Assembly (NCBI RefSeq): GCF_023276435.1
Contig: NZ_JALLPO010000057.1
Location: 1 to 47,066 of the forward strand
Reading direction: 5' to 3'
Length of the DNA stretch: 47,066 nucleotides
Origin: Sphaerisporangium perillae
GTDB taxonomy: Bacteria > Actinomycetota > Actinomycetes > Streptosporangiales > Streptosporangiaceae
Shown: positions 8,921-19,538 of the stretch, in pieces
Numbering within the stretch: the first letter of the stretch is position 1
Layout: every line of letters begins with the position of its first letter
Notes under the pieces: generated by a model
Told to the model about the DNA's origin: nothing
The model's input: the letters and a program-made list of their open reading frames with translations, nothing else
The model's database searches: none
Translations under genes and position numbers: made by a program

Positions 8921-8969
8921 CCCCGCCGGCGAAAGGGTCCCTGTCCGGCGGGAGCGGTCCGGAGAGCGC

Positions 8970-9005
8970 GAGAAGGCCCCCGCGGAGTCCCGCGGGGGCC
9001 TTCTC
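8970..9005. terminator. Bidirectional terminator between amidohydrolase gene and rbpA
   Basis: A perfect 16-bp stem (8970-8985 with 8990-9005) encloses a four-base loop, AGTC. It lies between convergent genes, so it can serve both. The outer arms begin and end in GAGAAGG/CCTTCTC. Confidence 0.9.
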
Positions 9006-9031
9006 CCTGCACCTAGGCTCTGGCCGGAGGC

Positions 9032-9376
9032 CTACCAGGGCGAACGGTTGTTGCGGAGCCGCTCGAGGGCCTCGGCGAGGATCGCCGCGCCGTCGGTGTC
9101 GCTGCGCCGCTCCTTCACGTACGCCAGGTGGGTCTTGTACGGCTCGTTGCGCGGAGGCGCGGGCGGGGCCGACTCATCCTGACCGGCGGGAAGACCGCAG
9201 CGAGGGCAGTCCCAGTACTCCGGGACGGCCGCGTCACTGGCGAAGCTCGGACGCGTCTCATGCATGTTGGCGCACCAGAACGAGACCCTGACTCGAGGGG
9301 CCGCCTCGCCACGCTCGGCCTCCCCCATCGGACCAGCGCCGACACGGCTACCACGGATGGCGTTGCCACTACCCAC
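9032..9376 (-). CDS. rbpA: RNA polymerase-binding protein RbpA
   Basis: 114 residues from GTG 9376, with GAGGAG seven bases upstream. RbpA is the actinobacteria-specific activator that binds the sigma-2 domain of the principal sigma factor and RNA polymerase beta, stabilising the open complex. Seen: the N-terminal arginine-rich arm (AIRGSRVGAG), the core domain with VSFWCANMHETRPSFA and CPRCG, and the C-terminal sigma-interaction helix PYKTHLAYVKERRSDTDGAA. Length and order match the family. It is the last gene of the minus-strand run gap-pgk-tpiA-secG-rbpA and ends at a hairpin terminator; 75 bp separate it from secG. Confidence 0.97.
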   Translation of the reverse strand: MGSGNAIRGSRVGAGPMGEAERGEAAPRVRVSFWCANMHETRPSFASDAAVPEYWDCPRCGLPAGQDESAPPAPPRNEPYKTHLAYVKERRSDTDGAAILAEALERLRNNRSPW

Positions 9377-9451
9377 GGATGAACTCCTCGCTTGATCGCC
9401 CCGTCACGCGACGGGGAAAAGAATCTCTGTCAGGCCTGCCTGGTGAGGCGC

Positions 9452-9685
9452 CTACGCCGGCCGCATGAGCAGGCCGAGCGCGATGATGCAGACGAACCAG
9501 ATCGTGCCGGTGATGACGGTGAGCCGGTCCAGGTTCCGCTCCACCACCGAGGATCCGCCGAAGGACGATGTGAAGCCGCCACCGAAGAGATCCGAGAGGC
9601 CGCCACCCTTGCCCTTGTGGAGCAGGACGAGCAGCACCATGAGGGCGCTCGACAGGATGAGGGCGATGGAGATTCCGATAGTCAC
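9452..9685 (-). CDS. secG: Preprotein translocase subunit SecG
   Basis: 77 residues from GTG 9685 (AGGAACAGG upstream). There are two transmembrane helices (~4-22 and ~54-73) joined by a loop with the SecG signature LLHKGKGGGLSDLFGGG. SecG is the small accessory subunit of the SecYEG channel in the cytoplasmic membrane. Its place downstream of tpiA is the usual actinobacterial arrangement. The 129-bp gap to tpiA may hold its own promoter, but none was identified. Confidence 0.97.
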   Translation of the reverse strand: MTIGISIALILSSALMVLLVLLHKGKGGGLSDLFGGGFTSSFGGSSVVERNLDRLTVITGTIWFVCIIALGLLMRPA

Positions 9686-9814
9686 CGTTGACCTGTTCCT
9701 CGTTACGCGCGCCGGAGCGCGACCTGACGTGCCCGGCGTCCGCCGGGGTGACGATTCAAAGTGTCTCTTCGAGGGTACGTCGTAAATTCACGTCGTACCG
9801 CCCGAACAGCCGAG

Positions 9815-10600
9815 CTAGCCCGACATTTCGCCAAAACGGATAATCTTGGCGAAGTCGACCGGGTCCAGGCACGCGCCTCCGACCAGGGCACCGTCGACAT
9901 CGGGCTGGGCCATGATGCCGGCGACGTTGTCAGGCTTGACCGACCCACCGTAAAGGATACGGACGCCTCCGGCCAGCTCTTCGTCGTACAGCTCGGCGAG
10001 TCGCGCGCGCAGGGCTCCGCACACCTCCTGCGCGTCGTCGGGCGTGGCGACCTCGCCGGTGCCGATCGCCCACACCGGCTCGTAGGCCACCACCAGCGAT
10101 TTGGCCTGGTCGGTCTTCACGCCGTTCAGCGCGGCGTCGAGCTGGGAGACGGCGTAGGCGACCTGGCCGCCCGCCTGGCGGACCGCGAGGCCCTCGCCCA
10201 CGCACAGGATCGGCGTGAGCGAGTGCCGGTAGGCCGCCTGCACCTTGGCGTTGACGACCTGGTCGTCCTCGCAGTGGTACTGCCGCCGCTCGGAGTGCCC
10301 GGCCAGCACGAACGTGCAGCCCAGCTTGGCGAGCATGGAACCGGAGATCTCACCGGTGTATGCGCCGACGTCGTGGGTCGACAGATCCTGCGCGCCGTAC
10401 TCGATGCGGAGCTTGTCGCCGTCCACCAGGGTCTGCACGCTGCGCAGATCGGTGAACGGCGGCAGCACCGCCACCTCGGTGCGGTCGAAGTCCTTGTCGG
10501 TCAGCGTGAACGCCAGCTTCTGGACGAGCGCGATGGCCTCGAGGTGGTTGAGGTTCATCTTCCAGTTGCCGGCGATGAGCGGCTTGCGGGCAATGCTCAT
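9815..10600 (-). CDS. tpiA: Triose-phosphate isomerase
   Basis: 261 residues from ATG 10600, seven bases after the pgk stop; GGAGG lies inside the last codons of pgk, which suggests translational coupling. Converts dihydroxyacetone phosphate to glyceraldehyde 3-phosphate. Seen: substrate-binding N12/K14 in GNWKMN, catalytic H102 (AGHSERR) and catalytic E174 ([11 protein letters not shown]), and the phosphate-binding end [13 protein letters not shown]. Length is standard. Third gene of the gap-pgk-tpiA glycolytic operon. Confidence 0.98.
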   Translation of the reverse strand: MSIARKPLIAGNWKMNLNHLEAIALVQKLAFTLTDKDFDRTEVAVLPPFTDLRSVQTLVDGDKLRIEYGAQDLSTHDVGAYTGEISGSMLAKLGCTFVLAGHSERRQYHCEDDQVVNAKVQAAYRHSLTPILCVGEGLAVRQAGGQVAYAVSQLDAALNGVKTDQAKSLVVAYEPVWAIGTGEVATPDDAQEVCGALRARLAELYDEELAGGVRILYGGSVKPDNVAGIMAQPDVDGALVGGACLDPVDFAKIIRFGEMSG

Positions 10601-10607
10601 GGGACGC

Positions 10608-11794
10608 TCAGTCCTCCAGCGCGGCGAGTCCGGGGAGGGTCTTGCCCTCGAGGTATTCGAGGCTGGCCCCGCCACCGGTGGAGATGTGGGAGAAGCCGTC
10701 CTCGGGAAGGCCGAGCTTGCGCACGGCGGCCGCCGAGTCGCCGCCGCCGACCACGGTGAAGGCGCCTGCGGCGATCAGCGCCTCGGCCACGGCACGGGTG
10801 CCGCCCGCGAACGCGTCGAACTCGAACACGCCCATCGGGCCGTTCCAGAAGACGGTCGCGGCGTCGGCCAGCTTGCTCGCGAACAGCTCGCGGCTCTTCG
10901 GGCCGATGTCGAGCCCCTCACGGTCGGCGGGGATCGCCGTCGCCTCGACCACCTCGTACGGGGCGTCCTCGGCGAAGGTGGTCGCGGCCAGGATGTCGAC
11001 CGGGAGCACGAGCTCGACGCCGCGCTTGGCGGCCTCGTCGATGAAGCCGCGCACCTGGTCGAGCTGGTCCTCCTGCAGCAGGGATTTGCCGACCTCGTGC
11101 CCCTGGGCCTTGAGGAAGGTGTAGGCCATGCCGCCGCCGATGACCAGCCGGTCGACCTTGCCGAGCAGGTTGGCGATCACACCGAGCTTGTCGGAGACCT
11201 TGGCGCCGCCGAGCACGACGACGTACGGCCTGGCGGGGTTCTCGGTGAGCTTCTTGAGGACCTCGACCTCGGCCACGATCAGTCCGCCCGCGGCGTGCGG
11301 GAGGCGCTTCGGCACGTCGTAGACGCTGGCGTGCTTGCGGTGCACCGCGCCGAACCCGTCGCCGACGTAGAGCTCGGCGAGCGCGGCCAGCTTGTCGGCG
11401 AACGCCCCGCGAACCTCGTCGTCCTTGGACTCCTCGCCCGGCTCGAACCGGAGGTTCTCAAGGAGGGCGATCTCGCCGTCGGCCAGCCCCTCCACCGTGG
11501 CGTGCGCCGAGTCGCCGACGACGTCCTCGGCGAACGCGACCGGGCGGCCGAGCAGCTCACCGAGCCGCGCGGCCACCGGAGCCAGCGAGAACTGCGGAGC
11601 CACCTTGCCCTTGGGGCGGCCGAGGTGGGCGCAGACGATCACCCGCGCGCCGCGGTCGGCGAGCGTGGCGATCGTCGGGACCGAGGCGCGGATGCGGCCG
11701 TCGTCGGTGATGACGTCCCCGTCGAGGGGGACGTTCAGGTCGGCGCGGACGAGCACGCGCCGACCCTTCACGTCGAGAGAGTCGATGGTCCGCA

Positions 11795-11795
<1 letters not shown>
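10608..11795 (-). CDS. pgk: Phosphoglycerate kinase
   Basis: 395 residues from ATG 11795, whose A is the last base of the gap stop codon (TGATG overlap), so translation is probably coupled. Catalyses ATP formation from 1,3-bisphosphoglycerate. Seen: [13 protein letters not shown] at the N-terminus, the substrate-binding [10 protein letters not shown], the [10 protein letters not shown] segment, the KVSDKLGVI lysine region, and the C-terminal nucleotide loop [14 protein letters not shown] with [13 protein letters not shown]. Full length, no anomalies. Confidence 0.98.
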
Positions 11796-12871
<1,076 letters not shown>

Positions 12872-13050
12872 CTACCGGGTAACAATTGGTGTAGACCACG
12901 TGGCTTCCCCCTTAGCGAAACCCGCCACGGGCCTACGACATCCCCCCAGTTCAACCGCCCGATGACGCCCCGTCCGCCCTGTGGCGGCGCGGCGCGGCCG
13001 GGCCCCCTGCCGGTCCTTTCCATCGGACCCAAGCGCCGTCTCCCGCGCTC

Positions 13051-13170
13051 CCCCACCGTGTCCCCACGATCCGAACCCGCCCCGGACCGTCCCCACCGTG
13101 TCCCCACGATGCGAACCGGCTCTGGACCGTCCCCACCGTGTCCCCACGATGCGAACCCGCCCCGGACCGG
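13051..13170. repeat. Three perfect-phase 40-bp tandem repeats between whiA and gap
   Basis: Copies at 13051-13090, 13091-13130 and 13131-13170 share the invariant 20-base start ccccaccgtgtccccacgat and differ at only a few bases after it. They lie in the 490-bp gene-free gap (12800-13291) between gap and the end of whiA. The rest of the gap is C-rich and holds the presumed gap promoter (see gap). The repeats read through in some frames without stops, but there is no start site or codon bias to support a gene. Confidence 0.9.
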
Positions 13171-13291
13171 CCCCGGCGAGGGACCTCGGGGACGGCCGGC
13201 ACTGCGCGACCGGCTCACGGACGCGGCCATGCGCCCGGTCGTCCGGGACGTCCGGAGCCCAGGCGGCCCGGGACGTCCTGAGGCCGGGCGG

Positions 13292-14272
13292 TCAGGGAGC
13301 CAGCATCTCGGCGGTCAGGTTCGCGTCGGTGCTCGCGATGCCGAGGTCGGACGCGCGCTTGTCGGCCATGGCGAGCAGCCGCCGGATGCGGCCGGCGATG
13401 GCGTCCTTGGTCAGCGGAGGGTCGGCGATCTGGCCGAGCTCCTCCAGCGAGGCCTGCTTGTGCTCCACCCGCAGCCGCCCCGCGATCACCAGGTGCTCGG
13501 GGGCGTCGTCGCCGAGGATCTCCAGCGCCCGCTGCACCCTCGCGCCCGCGGCCACCGCCGCCCGGGCCGACCTGCGCAGGTTGGCGTCGTCGAAGTTCGC
13601 CAGCCGGTGGGCCGTGGCGCGCACCTCGCGGCGCATCCGGCGCTCCTCCCACGCCAGCACGCTGTCGTGGGCCCCCAGCCGGGTCAGCAGCGCGCTGATC
13701 GCGTCGCCGTCCCGCACGACGACCCGGTCGACCCCCCGCACCTCCCGCGCCTTCGCGTGGATCTTGAGCCGCCGGGCGGAGCCGACCAGGGCCAGCGCCG
13801 CCTCCGGGCCCGGGCAGGTCACCTCCAGCGACATCGAGCGGCCGGGCTCGGTCAGCGAGCCGTGCGCCAGGAACGCCCCTCGCCAGGCGGCCTCGGCGTC
13901 GCAGGTCGCCCCCGAGACGACCTGGCGGGGCAACCCGCGCACCGGACGCCCGTGGTTGTCGATCAGGCCCGTCTGGCGGGCCAGCGCCTCGCCGTCGCGA
14001 TACACCCGGACGACGTACCTGGAGCCCTTGCGCAGGCCGGCGGGCGCGAGGACCAGCACCTCGGCCTTGTGCCCGAACACCTCGCCGATGTCCTTGATCA
14101 GACGCCGCGCGGTTACATTGGTGTCCAGCTCCGCCTCGATGACGATGCGCCCGCCCACAAGGTGCAGCCCGCTCGCGAACCGTAGCAACGTCGACACCTC
14201 GGCCTTGCGGCAGCAAGGCTTCAGCACCGCGAGCCGGCTCAGCTCGTCCTTCACCACACCCGTCATGGCCAT
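13292..14272 (-). CDS. whiA: Sporulation regulator WhiA
   Basis: 326 residues from ATG 14272, preceded by GGGGGAGG ten bases upstream. WhiA couples an inactive LAGLIDADG homing-endonuclease fold (N-terminal ~2/3; GLVGGRI-like core [13 protein letters not shown] and [13 protein letters not shown]) to a C-terminal helix-turn-helix ([21 protein letters not shown] in two parts). In Streptomyces it works with WhiB to start sporulation septation and binds GACAC-containing sites. It follows yvcK by 138 bp in the conserved uvrC-rapZ-yvcK-whiA cluster. A GACAC lies within the leader on the minus strand, just before the start codon, so autoregulation is conceivable but unproven. Confidence 0.97.
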   Translation of the reverse strand: MAMTGVVKDELSRLAVLKPCCRKAEVSTLLRFASGLHLVGGRIVIEAELDTNVTARRLIKDIGEVFGHKAEVLVLAPAGLRKGSRYVVRVYRDGEALARQTGLIDNHGRPVRGLPRQVVSGATCDAEAAWRGAFLAHGSLTEPGRSMSLEVTCPGPEAALALVGSARRLKIHAKAREVRGVDRVVVRDGDAISALLTRLGAHDSVLAWEERRMRREVRATAHRLANFDDANLRRSARAAVAAGARVQRALEILGDDAPEHLVIAGRLRVEHKQASLEELGQIADPPLTKDAIAGRIRRLLAMADKRASDLGIASTDANLTAEMLAP

Positions 14273-14410
14273 GTGCCTGTGTCCTCCCCCATACAGACGC
14301 GTCTCATGGTCGAAGCCGCCTCGTCGCGCCATACGAACGTTTCCCGCGCCCGACGCGGCTCCATCGGCCCCCGGCAAGTCTCTCGCACCCCGTGGGCGCG
14401 CTGACCAGGA

Positions 14411-15802
14411 TCAACGCTTCCCACGGAAAATCTCGTCCAGGACCGAGGCAAGTCGTCGTGCATCGTGCCTCGGCGAGCCGTCCGCGGCCGCCACGTCGGC
14501 GAGCACCAGGCGCCCGCCCAGGGCGTCGGCCGCCTTCTCCAGCTCGTCACGCTCCCCCACCACCCCGTGATCGGCGAGCACCACGTCGACCCTGAGGTCG
14601 GGGGCGTGCTCGCGCAGCACCTGCAGATGCTTCTCGGCGGAGAAACCGTCGGTCTCCCCCGGCTGGGGGACCAGGTTGAGCGTGACCAGCCGCCTGGCCT
14701 CGGTGTCGTGCAGCGCCGCGGCGAGCTGCGGCACCTTCAGATGCGGCAGCACACTCGTGAACCACGACCCGGGGCCGAACACGACCCAGTCGGCGTCGCG
14801 CACCGCCTGGACCGCCTCGGGACAGGCCGGAGGATCGGCCGGCACCAGGGAGATCGCCTGGACGTTGCCCGGGGTGAGCGCGCAGGCCACCTGCCCGCGG
14901 ACCATCGTCACCACCCCGTCGAGCTCCACCTCGGCCTCGATGTCGATGGGGACAGAGGCCATCGGCAGCACCCGGCCGTGCGCGCCCAGCAGCCGGCCCA
15001 CCCAGTCGAGCCCCGCCACGGGGTCGTCGAGGAGTTCCCACAGCGCCACGATGAGGAGGTTCCCGACGGCGTGGCCGTGTAACTCGCCCTCGCTGCGGAA
15101 ACGGTGCTGGACCACCTTGCTCCAGGTCTGGCCCCAGTCGTCGTCTCCGCACAGTGCCGCCAGGGCCATGCGCAGGTCACCGGGCGGCAGGACGCCCAGT
15201 TCGCGCCTGAGACGGCCGCTGGAGCCTCCGTCGTCGGCCACGGTCACCACTGCGGACAGCTCGCCGGTCACCCTGCGCAGGGCCGACAGAGAGGCGTACA
15301 GGCCATGCCCACCCCCCAGCGCCACCACCCTCGCATCCCCGGCCGCCCCCCTCTGCCCATCCACACGCACCCCAAGCCCAGGCTCACGGCCCGATTCCCC
15401 ACCCACACGCACGCCGAGACCAGGCTCAGGGGCCGCTTGCCCGCCCACACCCACGCCAAGGCCGGGCTCGCGGGCCGCTTGCCCGCCCACCCTCATGCCA
15501 GGACCAGGCTCACGGACCGCTTGCCCGTCCACGCGAACCCCAGGACCAGGCTCACGGGCCGCTTGCCCGTCCACGCGAACCCCGGGACCGGGCTCGCGGG
15601 CCGGTGCGAACGTTTCGGTCGCTGGTCGGTGGTCCTCGCCGTCCTCGGTGTCGTCGCCCCGCCGGCCGTCTCCGCCGCCTGGACGCCCGCCCGCCCGGGC
15701 CGCACCCTCAGGGCCCGCACCACGGGCCGTACCCGCGGGAGCGGCGTCGTGGGCACTGCTCGCAGGGGACGCCCCGGCGGGCTCCCCGTCTTGCCTGCTC
15801 AC
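14411..15802 (-). CDS. yvcK: YvcK/CofD-like gluconeogenesis factor with a repeat-bearing N-terminal extension
   Basis: 463 residues from GTG 15802, whose GTGA overlaps the rapZ stop, which fixes the start. The conserved enzyme-like fold begins only at ~158 with VVALGGGHGLYASLSALRR, then VADDGGSSGRLRRELG, LPPGDLRMALAAL, and FGPGSWFTSVLPHL. This fold binds UDP-sugars or nucleotides and in Bacillus and actinobacteria supports growth on gluconeogenic carbon and peptidoglycan balance. Residues 1-68 are Ala/Gly/Pro-rich, and 69-152 are six tandem 14-residue units (REPGPGVRVDGQAA type). The usual protein is ~310-340 residues, so about 150 residues are extra. The function of the extension is unknown. 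Confidence 0.95.
   Translation of the reverse strand: MSRQDGEPAGASPASSAHDAAPAGTARGAGPEGAARAGGRPGGGDGRRGDDTEDGEDHRPATETFAPAREPGPGVRVDGQAAREPGPGVRVDGQAVREPGPGMRVGGQAAREPGLGVGVGGQAAPEPGLGVRVGGESGREPGLGVRVDGQRGAAGDARVVALGGGHGLYASLSALRRVTGELSAVVTVADDGGSSGRLRRELGVLPPGDLRMALAALCGDDDWGQTWSKVVQHRFRSEGELHGHAVGNLLIVALWELLDDPVAGLDWVGRLLGAHGRVLPMASVPIDIEAEVELDGVVTMVRGQVACALTPGNVQAISLVPADPPACPEAVQAVRDADWVVFGPGSWFTSVLPHLKVPQLAAALHDTEARRLVTLNLVPQPGETDGFSAEKHLQVLREHAPDLRVDVVLADHGVVGERDELEKAADALGGRLVLADVAAADGSPRHDARRLASVLDEIFRGKR
15347..15598. repeat. Six 42-bp tandem units coding 14-residue repeats in YvcK
   Basis: The stretch encodes residues 69-152 of the YvcK homologue as six units. Units 1 and 2 (REPGPGVRVDGQAA, then ...QAV) are almost identical, while units 3-6 drift (GLGV, VGGQAA, VGGESG, VDGQRG). 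All units keep the reading frame, so copy number can change without breaking the gene. Confidence 0.92.
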
Positions 15803-16746
15803 TCGCGGCCCACATCCCGATGGCTGACCTGCACCTCCATGCCCCGATCGCGCAACCGCGCGCCGATCTGCTCGGACATCGCGACGCTGCGATGCTTGCC
15901 GCCCGTGCAGCCGACCGCCAGGGTGGCATACCCCTTGCCCTCGCGGACGTAGCCGGCGGCCACCACGCCGAGCACCTCCTCGTAGGCGTCCAGGAACTCC
16001 TTGGCGCCCGGCTGGCTGAGGACGTACTCGCGCACAGGGGTGTCCAGGCCGTTCATCGGGCGCAACTCGGGCACCCAGTGGGGGTTGGGCAGGAACCTGC
16101 AGTCGACCACGAGGTCGGCGTCCACCGGCAGGCCGTACTTGAAGCCGAAGGACACGACGTTGACGCGCAGGCCCGGGCGGTCCTCGCCGCCGAAGAAGGA
16201 GACGATCTTGCCGCGCAGCTCGTGCACGTTGTGGGAGGAGGTGTCGATGACGAGATCGGCGTTGGCGCGGACGTCCCGCAGGATGCCGCGCTCCCTGGCG
16301 ATGCCGTCGACCAGCCGCCCCTCCCCCTGCAGCGGATGCGGGCGCCGGACGTTCTCGAAGCGGCGGACGAGCTCCTCGTCGCTCGCTTCCAGGAAGACCA
16401 CCCGCACCCCGACCCCGCGCGCCTCGAGCTCCTCGATCGCGGTGTTCAGGTCTGTGGTGAACGCCAGGCTGCGCACGTCGACGACGGCGGCGACCTTGTC
16501 GGTGTCGAGTTTGACCCGCCCGGCCTCCTCGGCCATGGCGAACAGCATGCCCGGCGGCAGGTTGTCGATCACGAACCAGCCCAGGTCCTCTAGGGCCTTG
16601 GCGGCCGTGCTCCGCCCGGCTCCGGACATGCCGGTCACGATGACGAACGCGGTGTCGCTCACCGCGCCCTTGCGGCCGCGCGGATCGCCCGGCAGTGGCC
16701 GCGGGATGCCGCGCTCTTTCCCGCTGTCGCCGGTCTGCTCGGTCAT
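15799..16746 (-). CDS. rapZ: RapZ/YvcJ-type nucleotide-binding protein
   Basis: 315 residues from ATG 16746, overlapping the uvrC stop (ATGA). The P-loop is [10 protein letters not shown] (residues 38-47); the usual lysine is arginine, as is common in actinobacterial homologues. Then [14 protein letters not shown] and a C-terminal half with [20 protein letters not shown] and [11 protein letters not shown], which in E. coli RapZ binds the sRNA GlmZ and glucosamine-6-phosphate. No GlmZ is known in actinobacteria, so the RNA or metabolite partner here is open. About 30 N-terminal residues are poorly conserved. It is translationally coupled to uvrC and yvcK. Confidence 0.95.
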   Translation of the reverse strand: MTEQTGDSGKERGIPRPLPGDPRGRKGAVSDTAFVIVTGMSGAGRSTAAKALEDLGWFVIDNLPPGMLFAMAEEAGRVKLDTDKVAAVVDVRSLAFTTDLNTAIEELEARGVGVRVVFLEASDEELVRRFENVRRPHPLQGEGRLVDGIARERGILRDVRANADLVIDTSSHNVHELRGKIVSFFGGEDRPGLRVNVVSFGFKYGLPVDADLVVDCRFLPNPHWVPELRPMNGLDTPVREYVLSQPGAKEFLDAYEEVLGVVAAGYVREGKGYATLAVGCTGGKHRSVAMSEQIGARLRDRGMEVQVSHRDVGRE

Positions 16747-18659
16747 GTGCCCTCCCCCTTCAGCGCCGCGACGATGGCCTCGGCAGTGGAAAGCCCGATG
16801 CCGGGAACCTCGCGGATCTCGTCGACGGTGGCCCCACGCAACCGTTTGACGGACCCGAAGCGCTTGAGCAAAGCCTGCTTCCGCGCTGAACCGAGCCCTC
16901 GAATCTCGTCCAGAGCGCTTTCCTTGACAGACTTCGAACGTTTCGATCGATGGTAGGTGATCGCGAATCGGTGAGCCTCATCGCGCACCCTCTGCAGAAG
17001 ATAAAGCCCTTCGCTGCTTCTCGGCAGGATGACAGGCTGGTCATCGCTGGGAAGCCACACCTCTTCGAGCCGTTTCGCCAGCCCGCTGACCGAGACGTCG
17101 TCGACGCCGAGCGCGTCTAGCGCGCGCTGGGCCGCCGCCACCTGGGCGGGACCGCCGTCCACCACGACCAGGTTGGGGGGGTAGGCGAACCTGCGCGGCT
17201 TGCCGGTCTCGGGGTCGATCGGCTCGGGATCGAGCTCGCCGGTCTCTGCCCGCTCCTCCACATGGCGCTTGAAGCGCCGGTAGATCACCTCGTAGATCGA
17301 GGCCACATCGCCCTGCCCCGCCGTGCCGCGGATCGCGAACCGGCGGTACTCGCTCTTGCGGGCGAGGCCGTCCTCGAACACCACCATCGAGGCCACGACG
17401 TCATCGCCTTGCAGGTGGGACACGTCGTAGCACTCGATGCGCAGCGGGGCCTGGTCGAGGTCGAGCGCGTCGGCGATCTCCTGCAAGGCGCGGCTGCGCG
17501 TGGTCAGGTCGCTGGCCCTGCGCAGCTTGTGCTGCGCCAGCGACTCCTTGGCGTTGCGCTCGACCGTCTCCATCAGGGCCTTCTTGTCGCCCCGCTGCGG
17601 CACCCGCACCTCGACCCTGGCGCCGCGCTGCTCGGTGAGCAGCTCGGCCACCGCCTCGGCCTCGGGCGGCAGCACCGGGACCAGGACCTCGCGCGGCACC
17701 GCCTCGGGAGCGGCCTCACCGTACATCTGCAGGAGGAAGTGCTCGACGAGCTCGCCCGGCGAGAACTCCTCCACCTTGTCGACGACCCACCCGCGCTGGC
17801 CCCGGATGCGGCCTCCGCGCACGTAGAAGACCTGGACCGCGGCCTCGAGCGGATCCTCCCAGAGGGCGATCACGTCACAGTCGGTGCCCTCGCCGAGCAC
17901 CACGGCCTGCTTCTCCAGGGCGCGCTGCAGGGCCTGGATGTCGTCGCGGAGCCGGGCGGCCCTCTCGTACTCCTCGGCGGCGGCGGCCTCGCGCATGGAC
18001 CGCTCGATCCGCCTGATGAACCGGCTGGTGTTGCCGGCCATGAAGTCGCAGAAGTCTTCGGCGAGCTCGCGGTGCTGCTGCTCGGTCACCTTGCCGACGC
18101 AGGGCGCGGAGCACTTGTCGATATAGCCGAGCAGGCACGGCCGGCCGATCTGCCCGGCCCGCTTGAACACCCCGGCCGAGCAGGTGCGCACGGGGAAGAC
18201 GCGCAGCAGCAGGTCGACGGTCTCCCTGATCGCCCAGGCGTGGGAGTAGGGACCGAAGTAGCGCGTGCCCTTTCGCTTGGCGCCGCGCAGCACCTGCACC
18301 CGGGGGAACTCCTCCCCCATGGTCACGGCGAGGAAGGGATAGGACTTGTCATCCCGGTATTTGACGTTGAACCTGGGGTCGAACTCCTTGATCCAGGAGT
18401 ATTCGAGCTGCAGCGCCTCGACCTCGGTGCCGACGACGGTCCAGTCGACGCCGTCGGCCGTGGTGAGCATCGTCTGCGTGCGCGGATGGAGCCCGGCGAA
18501 GTCGGCGAAGTAGGAGTTGAGCCGCTGCCGCAGGCTCTTGGCCTTGCCCACGTAAATGACCCGGCCCTGGGCGTCTCTGAACCTGTAGACGCCCGGCGAC
18601 TCGGGGATCGACCCCGGCTCGGGGCGGAAGCTCAGGGGGCTGTTCGCGGGTCTCGCCAC
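16743..18659 (-). CDS. uvrC: Excinuclease ABC subunit C
   Basis: 638 residues from GTG 18659; the upstream ribosome-binding site is weak (GGATAGG). UvrC makes both incisions in nucleotide excision repair. Seen in order: GIY-YIG nuclease (GVY at 23-25, [12 protein letters not shown] ~36-47), the UVR helical pair that contacts UvrB ([20 protein letters not shown]), the RNase-H-like domain ([36 protein letters not shown]) and C-terminal helix-hairpin-helix motifs ([18 protein letters not shown]). It overlaps rapZ by four bases. A 232-bp gap separates it from the Rieske gene. Confidence 0.98.
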   Translation of the reverse strand: MARPANSPLSFRPEPGSIPESPGVYRFRDAQGRVIYVGKAKSLRQRLNSYFADFAGLHPRTQTMLTTADGVDWTVVGTEVEALQLEYSWIKEFDPRFNVKYRDDKSYPFLAVTMGEEFPRVQVLRGAKRKGTRYFGPYSHAWAIRETVDLLLRVFPVRTCSAGVFKRAGQIGRPCLLGYIDKCSAPCVGKVTEQQHRELAEDFCDFMAGNTSRFIRRIERSMREAAAAEEYERAARLRDDIQALQRALEKQAVVLGEGTDCDVIALWEDPLEAAVQVFYVRGGRIRGQRGWVVDKVEEFSPGELVEHFLLQMYGEAAPEAVPREVLVPVLPPEAEAVAELLTEQRGARVEVRVPQRGDKKALMETVERNAKESLAQHKLRRASDLTTRSRALQEIADALDLDQAPLRIECYDVSHLQGDDVVASMVVFEDGLARKSEYRRFAIRGTAGQGDVASIYEVIYRRFKRHVEERAETGELDPEPIDPETGKPRRFAYPPNLVVVDGGPAQVAAAQRALDALGVDDVSVSGLAKRLEEVWLPSDDQPVILPRSSEGLYLLQRVRDEAHRFAITYHRSKRSKSVKESALDEIRGLGSARKQALLKRFGSVKRLRGATVDEIREVPGIGLSTAEAIVAALKGEGT

Positions 18660-18891
18660 ACTGAAAGCCTATCCGGACCCGCCGACAGAGTAGGGCTTTC
18701 GGACACCGCTCAGGGGGCCCAAGGTAAGGCCGCGAACCCCACCCGCCCCGTCCGGCACCGCCGCCCAACACGGGAGCGGAGGACCCGGCGCTACAAGATG
18801 GGCGTGTTCGTGGCTTGGCGCGCCGGCGGGGCGGGAGCGGAGGGTCGAGCCCTGCGCACCCGCCCCGCGGTGGCGTTTCGTGTCGAGCGTC

Positions 18892-19368
18892 TCAGGCGAG
18901 GCTGATGGAGTCGCCGTCGACCTTGATCTTCTTCTCCTCCAGCGGCTGGCTGGCCGGGCCGTTGGCCACCGAGCCGTCGGAGATGCTGAACTTGCTGCCG
19001 TGGCAGGGGCAGTTGATGGTGCCGCCGGAGACGGAGCCGACCGGGCATCCCTGGTGGGTGCAGATGGCGCTGAACGCCTTGAACTCGCCGTCATCGGTCT
19101 GGGTGACGACGACCTTCTCCTTCTTGAAGATCTTGCCGCCGCCCTTCGGGATGTCGCTCGTCTTGGCAAGCCCGCCTCCGCCGCCGGAACCGGCGTCCGC
19201 GCCGGCGCCCGCCTCGGTGTTGGCGGGAGCGGCCGGCTCCGCGGAGGAGCCATCGTTCTCGACCGTGGCCGAGGACCCATATCCGCCGCAGGCGGTCAGC
19301 ACCACGGCCAGGCCCGCACCACTCGCGCCGAGCATCACCGTACGCCGTGTCGTATCCGTCTCGATCAT
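18892..19368 (-). CDS. Rieske [2Fe-2S] lipoprotein with Tat-like signal
   Basis: 158 residues from ATG 19368, with AAGGAAGG five bases upstream. The N-terminus has a twin-arginine (TTRRTVML) and a hydrophobic stretch ending in a lipobox, LTAC, with C27 the probable lipidated residue. A Gly/Ala/Pro/Glu-rich linker follows (30-68), then the Rieske domain. Ligands: C103 and H105 (CTHQGC), C120 and H123 (CPCHGSKF); C108 and C122 form the usual disulfide. It is therefore an extracytoplasmic, membrane-anchored electron carrier. No cytochrome or oxygenase partner is nearby, so its redox chain is unknown. Single-gene Rieske lipoproteins of this size are common in actinomycetes. Confidence 0.9.
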   Translation of the reverse strand: MIETDTTRRTVMLGASGAGLAVVLTACGGYGSSATVENDGSSAEPAAPANTEAGAGADAGSGGGGGLAKTSDIPKGGGKIFKKEKVVVTQTDDGEFKAFSAICTHQGCPVGSVSGGTINCPCHGSKFSISDGSVANGPASQPLEEKKIKVDGDSISLA

Positions 19369-19538
19369 ATTCGCCTTCCTTAAGGTCTGTTGTCTCGTGC
19401 TACGGCTCGCGCGCCGATTTGGTTCAGGATGTGTCACACCCGATCCAGGCAGTATGGACAATTACGCATAACACGGAGATCAAAAACGGCCCGATCCGAC
19501 CCCGGCGCCGGACCACCCCTCTCCCGTCCGTCCCCGCC

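Noticed and set aside
13051-13170. Could the 40-bp repeats be a CRISPR array?
   Set aside because: Units abut with no unique spacers, only three copies exist, and no cas gene is present. They are simple tandem repeats.
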